DNA of 64,000 nt, from positions 186,001 to 250,000 of the forward strand of contig NZ_LQPC01000026.1 in NCBI RefSeq assembly GCF_002101705.1. Reading direction: 5' to 3'. Source of the stretch: Mycolicibacterium iranicum (lineage in GTDB: Bacteria; Actinomycetota; Actinomycetes; Mycobacteriales; Mycobacteriaceae). Shown piece after piece: positions 1 through 7,548 of this stretch. Positions within the stretch are counted from its first letter, which is position 1; the number at the start of each line of letters is the position of its first letter. The position numbers were made by a program, and so were the translations under genes. Under the pieces are notes generated by a model. That model ran no database searches, was not told the DNA's origin, and worked only from the letters and a program-made list of their open reading frames with translations.

Positions 1-698
1 TCTACGGCGTGGCGATTCGCGGGTATATCGCGACGCCGCGGGCCAACGAACCGTGGATCACGTCGCACCTCGAGCTGCGGTCCCCCTCGGGTGAGGTGCT
101 GCCGGGCTACGGCTGGATTTTCCCGTTGGGCAACGGCGAAGTGAACATCGGCGTCGGCGCGCTGGCCACGGCGAAGCGCCCGGCGGACGCGGGGCTACGG
201 CCGCTGATGAACTACTACACCGATCTGCGCCGCGCCGAGTGGGACTTCTCGGGCGATCCGCGGGCAGGGTTGTCGGCGCTACTGCCGATGGGTGGCGCCG
301 CGTCGGGGGTGGCCGGCCCGAACTGGATGCTGATCGGCGATGCCGCGGCCTGTGTGAACCCGCTGAACGGGGAAGGTATCGACTACGGGTTGGAGACGGG
401 CCGGCTGGCGGTGTCGCTGCTGGGTTCCGGCGCCTATACCGACGCCTGGCCATCGGTGTTGCACTCGCATTACGCGCGGGGCTTCTCGGTCGCCCGCCGC
501 TTGGCGCTGCTGCTGACCTATCCGCGATTCCTGCCACTGACGGGGCCCGTGGCGATGCGCTCGTCTGCGTTGATGAAGATCGCCGTCCGGGTGATGGGGA
601 ACTTCGTGACCGACGAGGACGAGGATCTGGTCGCCCGAGTGTGGCGCGGCGCGGGCACGCTGTCGCGAAGGATCGACGAGCGCCGCCCCTTCACATGA
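1..698 (+). CDS. menJ: MenJ, menaquinone beta-isoprene reductase (5'-truncated by window edge)
   Basis: This is the C-terminal part of a geranylgeranyl-reductase-family flavoprotein; the frame is already open at position 3, so the start lies outside the window. In M. tuberculosis MenJ (Rv0561c) saturates one isoprene unit of the menaquinone side chain at the membrane. The second FAD-contacting motif is visible as GDAAACVNP at about nt 336-362, followed by GEGIDYG. The C-terminus is a short basic tail. Its place at the head of a men locus supports the name. The TGA stop is embedded in ATGA at 695-698, which looks like a former overlap with the next gene. Confident about the family and fairly confident about the specific name. 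Confidence 0.85.
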   Translation, partial: YGVAIRGYIATPRANEPWITSHLELRSPSGEVLPGYGWIFPLGNGEVNIGVGALATAKRPADAGLRPLMNYYTDLRRAEWDFSGDPRAGLSALLPMGGAASGVAGPNWMLIGDAAACVNPLNGEGIDYGLETGRLAVSLLGSGAYTDAWPSVLHSHYARGFSVARRLALLLTYPRFLPLTGPVAMRSSALMKIAVRVMGNFVTDEDEDLVARVWRGAGTLSRRIDERRPFT

Positions 699-707
699 CG
701 TTTGTGT
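695..707 (+). repeat. Left copy of 12-13 bp direct repeat flanking palindromic element A
   Basis: ATGACGTTTGTGT overlaps the menJ stop codon and recurs at 796-808 as GTGACGTTTGTGT, so 12 of 13 bases are identical. The two copies bracket palindromic element A. The arrangement looks like a target-site duplication made when the element inserted at the start of the downstream gene. A frame opened at the ATG at 695 runs through the element and ends in a TGA that overlaps the GTG at 796. Confidence 0.6.
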
Positions 708-721
708 TGGACGGGTTGGCA

Positions 722-787
722 CCGCGAGCGCGCGCGTTTGCACAGCGACACGCCGCCATTCGTGTGCGGGGACGCGCGCTCGCTGCG
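722..787. repeat. Dispersed palindromic element, copy A (inverted relative to copies B-E)
   Basis: About 66 bp, with GC-rich inverted ends (CCGCGAGCGCGCG against CGCGCGCTCGCTGCGG). Its left half, read in reverse complement, matches the conserved right half of copies B-E (GCGGCGTGTCG, then GTGCA, then the GCGCGCTCGCGG end). It lies between menJ and the next gene and is bracketed by a direct repeat. It may fold into a strong hairpin and act as a transcription terminator. Confidence 0.6.
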
Positions 788-795
788 GAGCCAGC

Positions 796-808
796 GTGAC
801 GTTTGTGT
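796..808 (+). repeat. Right copy of direct repeat flanking element A
   Basis: GTGACGTTTGTGT, the partner of the copy at 695-707, 101 bp downstream. It now supplies the GTG start of the hypothetical gene. Confidence 0.6.
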
Positions 809-1215
809 ACAGGGCGCCCCTGCGCTCCCGCTCCGACGATGTCGACCCCCAACTGGCCGTGGAGCGCGCACTGTCGTTGGGGCTGTGCGGCTTCGGGGAT
901 CGCGGGCACGGCTCGCAGCTGGCTCGGCGGGTGGAGCGGTTCGCCGAGGTGCCTGACGGGTCATTCGTCTGGACGCGCGACAGCGACGGACTCTACTGGC
1001 TGGGCCGCATCGACGGCCCGTACCTCTACGACACCGACGGGGCGGGCGTCGATCTCGTCCACGTCCGTCCATGCCGATGGTGCGACATCCCTGTCGTCGA
1101 ATCTGCATGCCCCGCAGCAGTTGTCGCGACATTCGGCAGGGGTGGCCGCAACTTTCAGCAGATTCACGACGACGGCGTGGGCGAGCAGACAGCGCGGCTG
1201 TGGGAGCACAGGTGA
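796..1215 (+). CDS. Hypothetical protein
   Basis: A 139-residue protein with no signal peptide or membrane segment. I do not recognise a named family. Residues around 55-80 (SFVWTRDSDGLYWLGRIDGPY) resemble the small beta-barrel modules of Mrr/McrB-like and EVE/PUA-like proteins, where a similar TRD-G-YYLG-V-G-Y pattern occurs; that is only a resemblance. It contains two closely spaced Cys residues (CRWC). The GTG start overlaps the stop of a short frame running through the inserted palindromic element. The original start was probably the ATG at 695, overlapping the menJ stop. Confidence 0.6.
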   Translation: MTFVYRAPLRSRSDDVDPQLAVERALSLGLCGFGDRGHGSQLARRVERFAEVPDGSFVWTRDSDGLYWLGRIDGPYLYDTDGAGVDLVHVRPCRWCDIPVVESACPAAVVATFGRGGRNFQQIHDDGVGEQTARLWEHR

Positions 1216-1227
1216 TGCGCTCGCGCG

Positions 1228-1294
1228 CGGCGAGCGTGCGTGAATTGCCGCAATTCGCGGCGTGTCGCCGTGCAGACACGCGCGCTCGCGGCGC
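1228..1294. repeat. Dispersed palindromic element, copy B
   Basis: A GC-rich palindromic element between two convergent genes. It has the conserved right half GCGGCGTGTCG followed by GTGCAGACACGCGCGCTCGC. A further 6-bp hairpin (GCTCGC/GCGAGC) sits just to its left. A short AGCACAG repeat at 1205-1211 and 1307-1313 brackets it at a 102-bp period, close to the 101-bp period around copy A. Confidence 0.6.
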
Positions 1295-1304
1295 CGAGCC
1301 AGCA

Positions 1305-1904
1305 TCAGCACAGTGCGGCGAAACCTGAACGCACCAGACCCATGCTCGACGCGGTGATTGCGCCGAGGTCTCCCGTGCAGCCGTCGCGGCCCCAATGCTC
1401 TACCGCCACAACGAGAGCCGCGGCCAGAGCGGCGCCGGCGACTTCGGCGACCAACTCGATGTCGGGGACATCGGCGTAGCGCACTCTGACGAAGTCGGTG
1501 AGCACCGCCGCGAACGACGCCTGTACCACACGCAGGTGTCCGGCGATACGCTCGGCGCTGATCAGCTCGTTGCGCGCGGTCGCCGCCTGCCGGACCACCT
1601 CAAGGTCGTAGGGAAAGCTGACAATGGCGGCGAGCACCGCATCGAACACCGACTCAGATCTGGGGCGCCGCGCGAGCGCTTCGGCCAGCCATTCCACCTG
1701 CGTCTCGTAGTCCTGGAACAGCACCGCTTCCTTGGTCGGGAAGTGGCGGAAGAAGGTGCGCTCGGTGACGCCGGCCTCGCGCGCCAGCTCCGTCACCGTC
1801 ACGTTGGCAAAGCCCCTGGCGGCGAAACTGTTCAGCGCAGCCTGGCGAAGGGCGTCGCGCGTCGACCGGCGCCGCAGCTCATGAAGATTCGGTGTGCCGG
1901 CCAC
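1305..1904 (-). CDS. TetR/AcrR family transcriptional repressor
   Basis: A 199-residue one-component regulator. The N-terminal helix-turn-helix spans about residues 15-62 (VTVTELAREAGVTERTFFRHF, then PTKEAVL), which is typical TetR. The remaining helical domain should bind an unidentified ligand. The gene is divergent from the FAD oxidoreductase at 1983. The 78-bp gap holds two palindromes, so it probably represses that gene and itself. The 3' end abuts palindromic element B. Confidence 0.88.
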   Translation of the reverse strand: MAGTPNLHELRRRSTRDALRQAALNSFAARGFANVTVTELAREAGVTERTFFRHFPTKEAVLFQDYETQVEWLAEALARRPRSESVFDAVLAAIVSFPYDLEVVRQAATARNELISAERIAGHLRVVQASFAAVLTDFVRVRYADVPDIELVAEVAGAALAAALVVAVEHWGRDGCTGDLGAITASSMGLVRSGFAALC

Positions 1905-1935
1905 AGGGGAAGCGTACGCATCAGAGGCGCAGATA

Positions 1936-1949
1936 TGTCAGTTCTGACC
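1936..1949. promoter_or_regulatory. Probable TetR operator, distal half-perfect copy
   Basis: TGTCAGTTCTGACC is an imperfect copy of the perfect palindrome centred 21 bp downstream. Two full helical turns separate the centres, so two repressor dimers would bind the same DNA face. Confidence 0.6.
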
Positions 1950-1956
1950 ATATTCG

Positions 1957-1970
1957 TGTCAGTACTGACA
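1957..1970. promoter_or_regulatory. Probable TetR operator, perfect 14-bp palindrome
   Basis: TGTCAGTACTGACA is identical to its own reverse complement. It lies immediately upstream of a -10-like TATTCT (1971-1976), which is 6 nt from the ATG at 1983. Bound repressor would therefore cover the -35 region of a promoter that looks leaderless. The regulator is presumably the divergent TetR protein. Confidence 0.7.
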
Positions 1971-1982
1971 TATTCTCGGACG

Positions 1983-3548
1983 ATGAGTGATTACGACGCG
2001 ATCGTCATCGGCGCGGGCCACAACGGCCTGACCGCCGCTTTCCTGTTGCAGAACGCGGGTCTGCGCACCGTTTGTCTTGAAGCGAACACCTACGCCGGCG
2101 GCATGGCCGCGACCGTGGAGCTGATCGACGGGTTCCGGTACGAGATCGCAGGTTCGGTGCAGTTCCCCACCCCTGCGGTGGTCGCCAAGGAACTCGGCCT
2201 CGACGGGCTACCCACCATCGAGACCGACGTCATGTCAGTCAATCTCGGCGACGACGGGGACGAGCCGATGATCTTCTACCGCGATCCGATGAAGTTCATG
2301 ACGCATCTCGGCGAGAAGCACGGGAACGACGCGGTGATGGGGATGGCCGGGCTGCTGACCTGGAGTCAAGGTCCCGCGAAGGCGCTGGGCCGCTTCGATG
2401 TCCGCACACCCCCGAAGACCATCGACGAGATGTACGCCTGCGCGAGCAATGAAGCGGAGCGCAGAGCAATCCACGACGTGCTGTTCGGCACCGCGATGGA
2501 TGCGATCGACCGCTATCTGCCCGATCGGAGCAAGCATGCGGTATTGCGCAGCATGCTGGCGTTCCTGGCCATCAACTCAACCTACCGCGGGCCTTATACC
2601 CCCGGCAGCGCAACGTGTTTGGCGTTCGCCCTGGCCGTGCCTGACGACACCACCGCGATGATGACGAAACTGGAAGGCGGCATCGGCGCGCTCTGCGACC
2701 ATCTGCTCGAGCAGTTCCTCGCCGCCGGCGGTGAGATCAAATACCGGACCAAGGTCGACAGCATCGTCGTCGCCGATGACCGCATCGCCGGGGTGCGATT
2801 ACGCGACGGCTCCCAGATCAAGGCGCCAATCGTGGTGTCGACGCTCTCGCCCGACACCACGCTACTCGACATGGTCGGTGCCGAACGGCTCCCCGCCGAC
2901 CTCGCCTCCCGTCTGACAGGCCGCGACCACCGGGCGTCATTCGTGCAGATCCACTTCGCCCTCGACGGCCTGCCGACGTTCGCCCCGCCCTACGACTTTC
3001 TGAACGAGCCCGGGATGCAGGGTTCGATAGGGATGTTCAACTCCCCCGAGGAACAGCAACGCCAATGGGAGGAATGTCGACGCGGCGTCATCCCGGACAA
3101 CCCGTCCATGGGCATGCAGATCCCGTCGGTACACGACGCAGAGATGGCACCCGAGGGCAAGCACGCCGCCAGCGTGTACGCCTACGCGTTTCCCGTCGAA
3201 ACCGACCGGGAGCAGCACGGTCACCTCAAGAACGTGATGGCCGAGAAGGTCGTCGACAAAATCTGCCGGTATGCTCCCGACTTCCGCGACATCCAGATCC
3301 GGCACATCACGTTCGCGCCCTATCACATGAACACGATGTTCGGCGCGCCGTCAGGTGACTTCTGCCACGGCCTGCTGCATCCAGACCTCATGGGGCCCAA
3401 CCGTCCTGGCCCCACGGGGTTCCTCGACCTGCCCGTCCCGATCGACGGTCTCTACCTCGGCGGCGCCGGCTGCCACGGCGGCCCGGGGATCACATTCATC
3501 CCCGGGTACAACGCGGCGCACCAGGTGATCGACGACCGGGTCAGCTGA
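1983..3548 (+). CDS. FAD-dependent phytoene-dehydrogenase-like oxidoreductase
   Basis: A 521-residue flavoprotein of the CrtI/COG1233 type. The N-terminal dinucleotide-binding fold has G10-A-G12-H-N-G15 followed by an acidic residue (CLEAN) about 20 residues on. The C-terminus carries the family FAD motif (YLGGAGCHGGPGITFIPGYN). Such enzymes desaturate or isomerise polyenes and related lipids; the substrate is unknown here. The ATG at 1983 was chosen because the Rossmann motif begins eight residues later, although the frame is open upstream to 1395. No Shine-Dalgarno sequence is visible and a TATTCT lies 6 nt upstream, suggesting a leaderless mRNA. The gene ends 8 bp inside the convergent esterase gene. 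Confidence 0.85.
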   Translation: MSDYDAIVIGAGHNGLTAAFLLQNAGLRTVCLEANTYAGGMAATVELIDGFRYEIAGSVQFPTPAVVAKELGLDGLPTIETDVMSVNLGDDGDEPMIFYRDPMKFMTHLGEKHGNDAVMGMAGLLTWSQGPAKALGRFDVRTPPKTIDEMYACASNEAERRAIHDVLFGTAMDAIDRYLPDRSKHAVLRSMLAFLAINSTYRGPYTPGSATCLAFALAVPDDTTAMMTKLEGGIGALCDHLLEQFLAAGGEIKYRTKVDSIVVADDRIAGVRLRDGSQIKAPIVVSTLSPDTTLLDMVGAERLPADLASRLTGRDHRASFVQIHFALDGLPTFAPPYDFLNEPGMQGSIGMFNSPEEQQRQWEECRRGVIPDNPSMGMQIPSVHDAEMAPEGKHAASVYAYAFPVETDREQHGHLKNVMAEKVVDKICRYAPDFRDIQIRHITFAPYHMNTMFGAPSGDFCHGLLHPDLMGPNRPGPTGFLDLPVPIDGLYLGGAGCHGGPGITFIPGYNAAHQVIDDRVS

Positions 3549-4599
3549 GAGACTTGGCGAATCCGCTGACATCGCGCACGCTGGCCGAGAACACATCCGG
3601 TAATGCGTTGCCGAACAGCAGATCTCCGCCGTGGCACGTGCCGGCGACGACGCGACCGACCGTGGGCACCCCGGCTCGCAGCAGCCTGCGGTAGTACTGA
3701 AGTCCTTCGTCACGCAGCGGATCGAGCTCGTTCACCGAAATAATATGCGGTGGAAGGCCTTGCAAGTCCTCATCACTGGCGACCGACGCCCAGCATGTGG
3801 CGTCCTGCGCATGCGCACCGTGCGGGTCGTACAGCGACCCGAGCAGCGCCAGCTGCTCGCAGCTGATGAAGTAGCCGTCGTTCTCCTTCAGCGACGGCAG
3901 GTCGTGGCAGTCCTCCAACCACCGGTTCGAGATAAAAGGGCACTGCGCGTAAAAGCCCGCGATCTCGCCGATCCACCCTTCGCGTTTCGCCTTGTGCGCC
4001 AACGTCAGAGTGAGGTTTCCTCCCCCGGACTCGCCGGAGACGACGAGCTGGCCGACACCGAGATCCGCACGGTTGGCGCTGACCCAGCGGGCGGCGGCGG
4101 CACAGTCGTTCAATCCGGCTGGGAACGGATGCGGGCCCAATTTGCCTCCGCTGTTTCGGAATTCGACACCGAAGACAACCACACCCGTCGAGGCGAGATG
4201 CTCGCGGAGCCGGATGTAGGCGAGGTCACCGGCACTTGCGATCGCCATACCGCCGCCGTGCAGGTGTACGACGCCGGGGAGTGGTCGCTGCGCATCAGTG
4301 GGACGGCTGATGTAGACGGTGACGTCGTTGCCGTCGGGGCCAGGAATCGTCGCCGTGGTGGTAGAGACATTCGAGGGGTGTGGGAGTTCGGCGGCGAGGA
4401 CGTCGAAGATGGCGCCCATGCCCTCCTCGCTCATCGCGGCGTAGGCGTACCGCTCGTCGAGCGGTGAGTCGACGGACAGACCGCTGGGTGGCAGTCTTCC
4501 GTCGAGGCCGAAGCGGGCGAAGGCCGCCACCATGCGTGGATCCGCACGAGGATCGGTGCCCAGGGTGGCGTAGGGATCGGCGTGGCGTCCAAGCAGCAT
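3541..4599 (-). CDS. HSL-family alpha/beta hydrolase (carboxylesterase/lipase)
   Basis: A 352-residue esterase of the hormone-sensitive-lipase family. The oxyanion-hole motif HGGG is at residues 114-117 and the nucleophile elbow GESGGG at 189-194 (Ser191). An Asp in ELDPLRDEG and a His in TCHGG near the C-terminus complete the probable triad. No signal peptide, so it is probably cytosolic. The specific ester substrate cannot be read from the sequence. The 3' end overlaps the convergent oxidoreductase gene by 8 bp. Upstream lies palindromic element C. Confidence 0.85.
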   Translation of the reverse strand: MLLGRHADPYATLGTDPRADPRMVAAFARFGLDGRLPPSGLSVDSPLDERYAYAAMSEEGMGAIFDVLAAELPHPSNVSTTTATIPGPDGNDVTVYISRPTDAQRPLPGVVHLHGGGMAIASAGDLAYIRLREHLASTGVVVFGVEFRNSGGKLGPHPFPAGLNDCAAAARWVSANRADLGVGQLVVSGESGGGNLTLTLAHKAKREGWIGEIAGFYAQCPFISNRWLEDCHDLPSLKENDGYFISCEQLALLGSLYDPHGAHAQDATCWASVASDEDLQGLPPHIISVNELDPLRDEGLQYYRRLLRAGVPTVGRVVAGTCHGGDLLFGNALPDVFSASVRDVSGFAKSLS

Positions 4600-4644
4600 G
4601 ACGGCACGCTAGCGCTCTGCGCGCGAAAAGGCTGCTTTCACTGG

Positions 4645-4708
4645 CCGCGAACGCGCGCGAAATCCCGAAATTTGCGGCGCGTCGGCGGTCAGACACGCGC
4701 GCTCGCGG
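4645..4708. repeat. Dispersed palindromic element, copy C
   Basis: A 64-bp copy with CCGCGAACGCGCGCG on the left and CAGACACGCGCGCTCGCGG on the right. It lies between the 5' end of the esterase gene and the 3' end of menG, both on the minus strand. The sequence just to the right holds two further GCGGTGCGGGG repeats. Confidence 0.6.
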
Positions 4709-4741
4709 TGCGGGGATCGCGGTGCGGGGTGCGCGGTGCTC

Positions 4742-5428
4742 TCAGGGTTTGGTGGCGGCGTGCAGTGCAACGATCCCGCCGGACAGGTTGCGCCAGCGCA
4801 CATTCGTCCACCCGGCCGCCTCGATGCGCCGGGCGAGATCCGCCTGATCGGGCCACGCCCTGATCGACTCGGCCAGATAGACATACGCGTCGGGATTCGA
4901 CGACACCGCCGACGCCATCCGCGGCAGCGCCCGCATCAGATATTCCTTGTACACGGTGGCGAACGGCGCGAAGGTCGGCGTCGAGAACTCGCACACCACC
5001 AGCCGGCCACCCGACCGCGTCACCCGAGCCATCTCGCGCAGGCCCGCCGTGTGGTCGACGACATTGCGCAGACCGAAGCTGATCGTCACCGCATCGAAGG
5101 ACTCGTCCGCGAACGGCAGCTTCGTCGCATCGCCGGCGACCTTCGGCACATCGCGGGCCGCGCCCGCGGCCAGCATCCCGACCGAGAAATCCGCCGCCAC
5201 ACACCAGGCGCCCGAGGTCGCCAGCTCCACCGTCGACACCGCCGTGCCCGCCGCGAGGTCGAGCACCTTGTCCGCCGGGGTCAGCCGCAGCGCCTCGCGC
5301 GTGGCGCGCCGCCAGAAGCGGTCCTGCCCCAGCGAGAGCACCGTGTTGGTGAGGTCGTAGCGGCGTGCGACCCCGTCGAACATCGACGCCACTTCATGGG
5401 GATTCTTCTCCAGCGAGGCGCGGTTCAC
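4742..5428 (-). CDS. menG: Demethylmenaquinone methyltransferase MenG
   Basis: A 228-residue class I SAM methyltransferase that makes the final ring methylation of demethylmenaquinone. The Ubie/COQ5 signature [17 protein letters not shown] is near residues 24-40, and SAM motif I (VLDLAAGTA) is at about 55-63. [18 protein letters not shown] is close to the M. tuberculosis protein. I chose the GTG at 5428 ([12 protein letters not shown] follows) because that is where the family N-terminus begins; the frame is open to 5521. A TACGTT -10-like box 7 nt upstream again suggests a leaderless transcript. Confidence 0.92.
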   Translation of the reverse strand: MNRASLEKNPHEVASMFDGVARRYDLTNTVLSLGQDRFWRRATREALRLTPADKVLDLAAGTAVSTVELATSGAWCVAADFSVGMLAAGAARDVPKVAGDATKLPFADESFDAVTISFGLRNVVDHTAGLREMARVTRSGGRLVVCEFSTPTFAPFATVYKEYLMRALPRMASAVSSNPDAYVYLAESIRAWPDQADLARRIEAAGWTNVRWRNLSGGIVALHAATKP

Positions 5429-5530
5429 GCTGCCGAACGTATCAGGCAGCCGGCTGTGGGTTGGCTGTGCGCTCGGTCCGAACAGGGCGCTGGAGGGAAT
5501 GACACGCGGCCCTCTGGGCATTGACCGGGT

Positions 5531-6355
5531 ATGAGTGAAAAAGTTTGGTTCATCACCGGCGCTTCACGCGGCTTCGGTCGCGAATGGACGATCGCGGCGC
5601 TGGAACGCGGAGACAAGGTGGCCGCCACCGCCCGCGACGTGTCCACGCTGGACGACCTCGCCGCCAAGTTCGGTGACGCGCTGCTCCCGCTGACACTCGA
5701 CGTGACGGATCGCAACGCCGATTTCGCCGCGGTGAAGGCGGCCCACGACCATTTCGGCCGCCTCGACATCGTCGTCAACAACGCCGGCTACGGACAGTTC
5801 GGAATGCTCGAAGAACTCTCCGAAGAGGAAGCGCGCGCCCAGATCGAGACGAACGTCTTCGGCGCGCTGTGGGTCACGCAGGCGGCGCTGCCGTACCTGC
5901 GCGCTCAGGGCAGCGGCCACCTCATCCAGGTGTCGTCGATCGGCGGGGTCACCGCGTTCCCGAACCTCGGTCTCTACCACGCGTCCAAGTGGGCGCTGGA
6001 GGGCTTCTCGCAGTCATTGGCCCAGGAGGTCGCCGACTTCGGTATCCACGTCACGCTGATCGAGCCGGGCGGCTTCTCCACCGACTGGGCGGGTCCGTCG
6101 TCCAAGCACGCCACCCCGCTACCCGCGTACGACGAGCTGCGCGCCAAGAACGAGAAGTGGCGTGCCGAGCGCACCGCCCGGCCGGGCAACCCCCAAGCCT
6201 CCGCCAGGGCACTTCTCAAGGTCGTCGACGCACCCGAACCGCCCCTGCGGGTGTTCTTCGGTGAGCTGCCGCTGCAGCTGGCCAAAGCGGACTATGAAAG
6301 CCGCCTCTCGAACTGGGAGCAGTGGCAGCCGGTCGCAGTCGAAGCCCAAGGCTGA
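5531..6355 (+). CDS. Short-chain dehydrogenase/reductase
   Basis: A 274-residue classical SDR. The cofactor motif TGASRGFG is at residues 9-16, NNAG at 83-86, the catalytic Ser in VSSIGG near 136, and Tyr149/Lys153 in the YHASK motif. The C-terminal region is long and includes the GGFSTDWAG segment often seen in SDRs of unknown substrate. The substrate cannot be assigned. It is divergent from menG, and a small membrane-protein gene follows 2 nt after its stop, so the two are probably cotranscribed. Confidence 0.88.
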   Translation: MSEKVWFITGASRGFGREWTIAALERGDKVAATARDVSTLDDLAAKFGDALLPLTLDVTDRNADFAAVKAAHDHFGRLDIVVNNAGYGQFGMLEELSEEEARAQIETNVFGALWVTQAALPYLRAQGSGHLIQVSSIGGVTAFPNLGLYHASKWALEGFSQSLAQEVADFGIHVTLIEPGGFSTDWAGPSSKHATPLPAYDELRAKNEKWRAERTARPGNPQASARALLKVVDAPEPPLRVFFGELPLQLAKADYESRLSNWEQWQPVAVEAQG

Positions 6356-6357
6356 CG

Positions 6358-6543
6358 ATGGCGCGCGGCGACCACCCCATGCGCACCCCGTTCTACGGGG
6401 TGTTGCTGTCGGCTGCCGCGTTCCTGTCCTGTTGGGCGGCCGCCATCATCACCGTGACGTGGCTGGCTGCGACGATCTACGTCGTCGCAGCGATCGCTGC
6501 GGGTGTCGGCGTGGTGATGACGCTGCGGGACTACGAGTCCTAG
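6358..6543 (+). CDS. Small membrane protein
   Basis: A 61-residue protein that is almost entirely two hydrophobic helices (about residues 12-30 and 33-52) with a short charged tail ending RDYES. It starts at an ATG 2 nt after the SDR stop; an alternative ATG is at 6379. No family recognised. Confidence 0.5.
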   Translation: MARGDHPMRTPFYGVLLSAAAFLSCWAAAIITVTWLAATIYVVAAIAAGVGVVMTLRDYES

Positions 6544-6547
6544 GTTT

Positions 6548-6958
6548 TCAGGCGGCGGCATTCTCAGCGATGCTGTGCCAGAGTGCATCGCGCTCTGCTT
6601 TGGACAGTGTCGGCGAGAAGTCGACCACCAGTGTTCCGACCTGTTCAAGTGCGTGGTCGGCCGCGAATCGTTGGGCGTCGCCGGTCGTCGGGAACGACAT
6701 GATGCGAAACCTGTCGGTGGTGATTGCCTGATCGCACCGTGCGCTGACGCAGTCGGAGCTCGTGGTGTCGATCGGGTGCAGCAGAGTCAGCCCGTCGCCT
6801 TCGAGGCGGTCGACGACCGCCGCGGCCGTGCCCGTGACATACCCCGCGGTCGGTCCGTGGGTGACCGTCTCGCGCTCCGGCGACGCCGTTGACGAACAGC
6901 CGCAGCACCACACCACGCCCGCCGATAGGACGCTCAAAAGTTTCTGAAGCCGGGTCAT
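6548..6958 (-). CDS. Putative lipoprotein
   Basis: A 136-residue protein with a short signal-like N-terminus (MTRLQKLLSVLSAGVVWCC) ending in GCSS. This is a plausible but non-ideal lipobox, because Cys replaces the usual small or aliphatic residues before the GC. The mature part contains CVSARC, a possible disulfide pair. The function is unknown. The ATG overlaps the stop of the upstream F420-type gene as ATGA, so the two are translationally coupled. Confidence 0.6.
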   Translation of the reverse strand: MTRLQKLLSVLSAGVVWCCGCSSTASPERETVTHGPTAGYVTGTAAAVVDRLEGDGLTLLHPIDTTSSDCVSARCDQAITTDRFRIMSFPTTGDAQRFAADHALEQVGTLVVDFSPTLSKAERDALWHSIAENAAA

Positions 6959-7524
6959 GTCAGACGCAGTTCGACGATCGGCAACGTGGTACCCGGCGGA
7001 TCAAGTTGCCCTTCCAGCGCGTCGGCGACGACACCGCGCAGCGCCGCCCATGCCCGCGGATGCCTGTCGATATAGCCTCGCAACGTGTCGTCGGCCTCGA
7101 ATGCTGACAGCCTGCGTGCGGTGGCTGGGACGTTGCGTCGCCCTGCCACCGACACCCGGACCTTCGGATGCGCCATCACATTTCGGAACCATTGAGCGCT
7201 CTCACCGAATCCTGACGGGACCAGATAGACGCCGCGCGCGGGATGCCCGATGACCTCGAGGACCACGTAACGCCGGGCACCACTGACCCGGCCGACATGT
7301 TCGAGCATCAACATTCGGGAGCCGAACACGAATCCGAGGCCGGCGCGATACAGCCGGATCGGTGCCCGCGCCACCGCACGGGTATGGAGCGCGCGATCAA
7401 GAATTGTGGACGCAACTGGGGTCACGGCCAGACCCGCACTCTCACCCATGCCGGCCCGCGCTGACCTGTACGACTCCGCGGCATCCCCATCAGTGTCGTT
7501 CATACCCACGATGGTTGCGCTCAT
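6955..7524 (-). CDS. Nitroreductase-family deazaflavin (F420)-dependent oxidoreductase
   Basis: A 189-residue split-barrel protein of the Ddn/Rv3547-like DUF385 family, which in mycobacteria binds F420. The family pattern GRVSGARRYVVLEVIGH followed by VYLVPSGFGESAQWFRNV (about residues 77-117) is clear. The N-terminus has an extra segment of about 50 residues with low family conservation, so a later start is possible. It is coupled by ATGA overlap to the lipoprotein gene. Confidence 0.8.
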   Translation of the reverse strand: MSATIVGMNDTDGDAAESYRSARAGMGESAGLAVTPVASTILDRALHTRAVARAPIRLYRAGLGFVFGSRMLMLEHVGRVSGARRYVVLEVIGHPARGVYLVPSGFGESAQWFRNVMAHPKVRVSVAGRRNVPATARRLSAFEADDTLRGYIDRHPRAWAALRGVVADALEGQLDPPGTTLPIVELRLT

Positions 7525-7548
7525 GCAACCCCGGTCATCGCTGCTGGA

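Noticed and set aside
239..799. Long frame through menJ and element A (186 residues)
   Set aside because: It is an Arg-rich shadow of menJ; only its last 34 codons, from 695, have interest, as the frame created by the element insertion.
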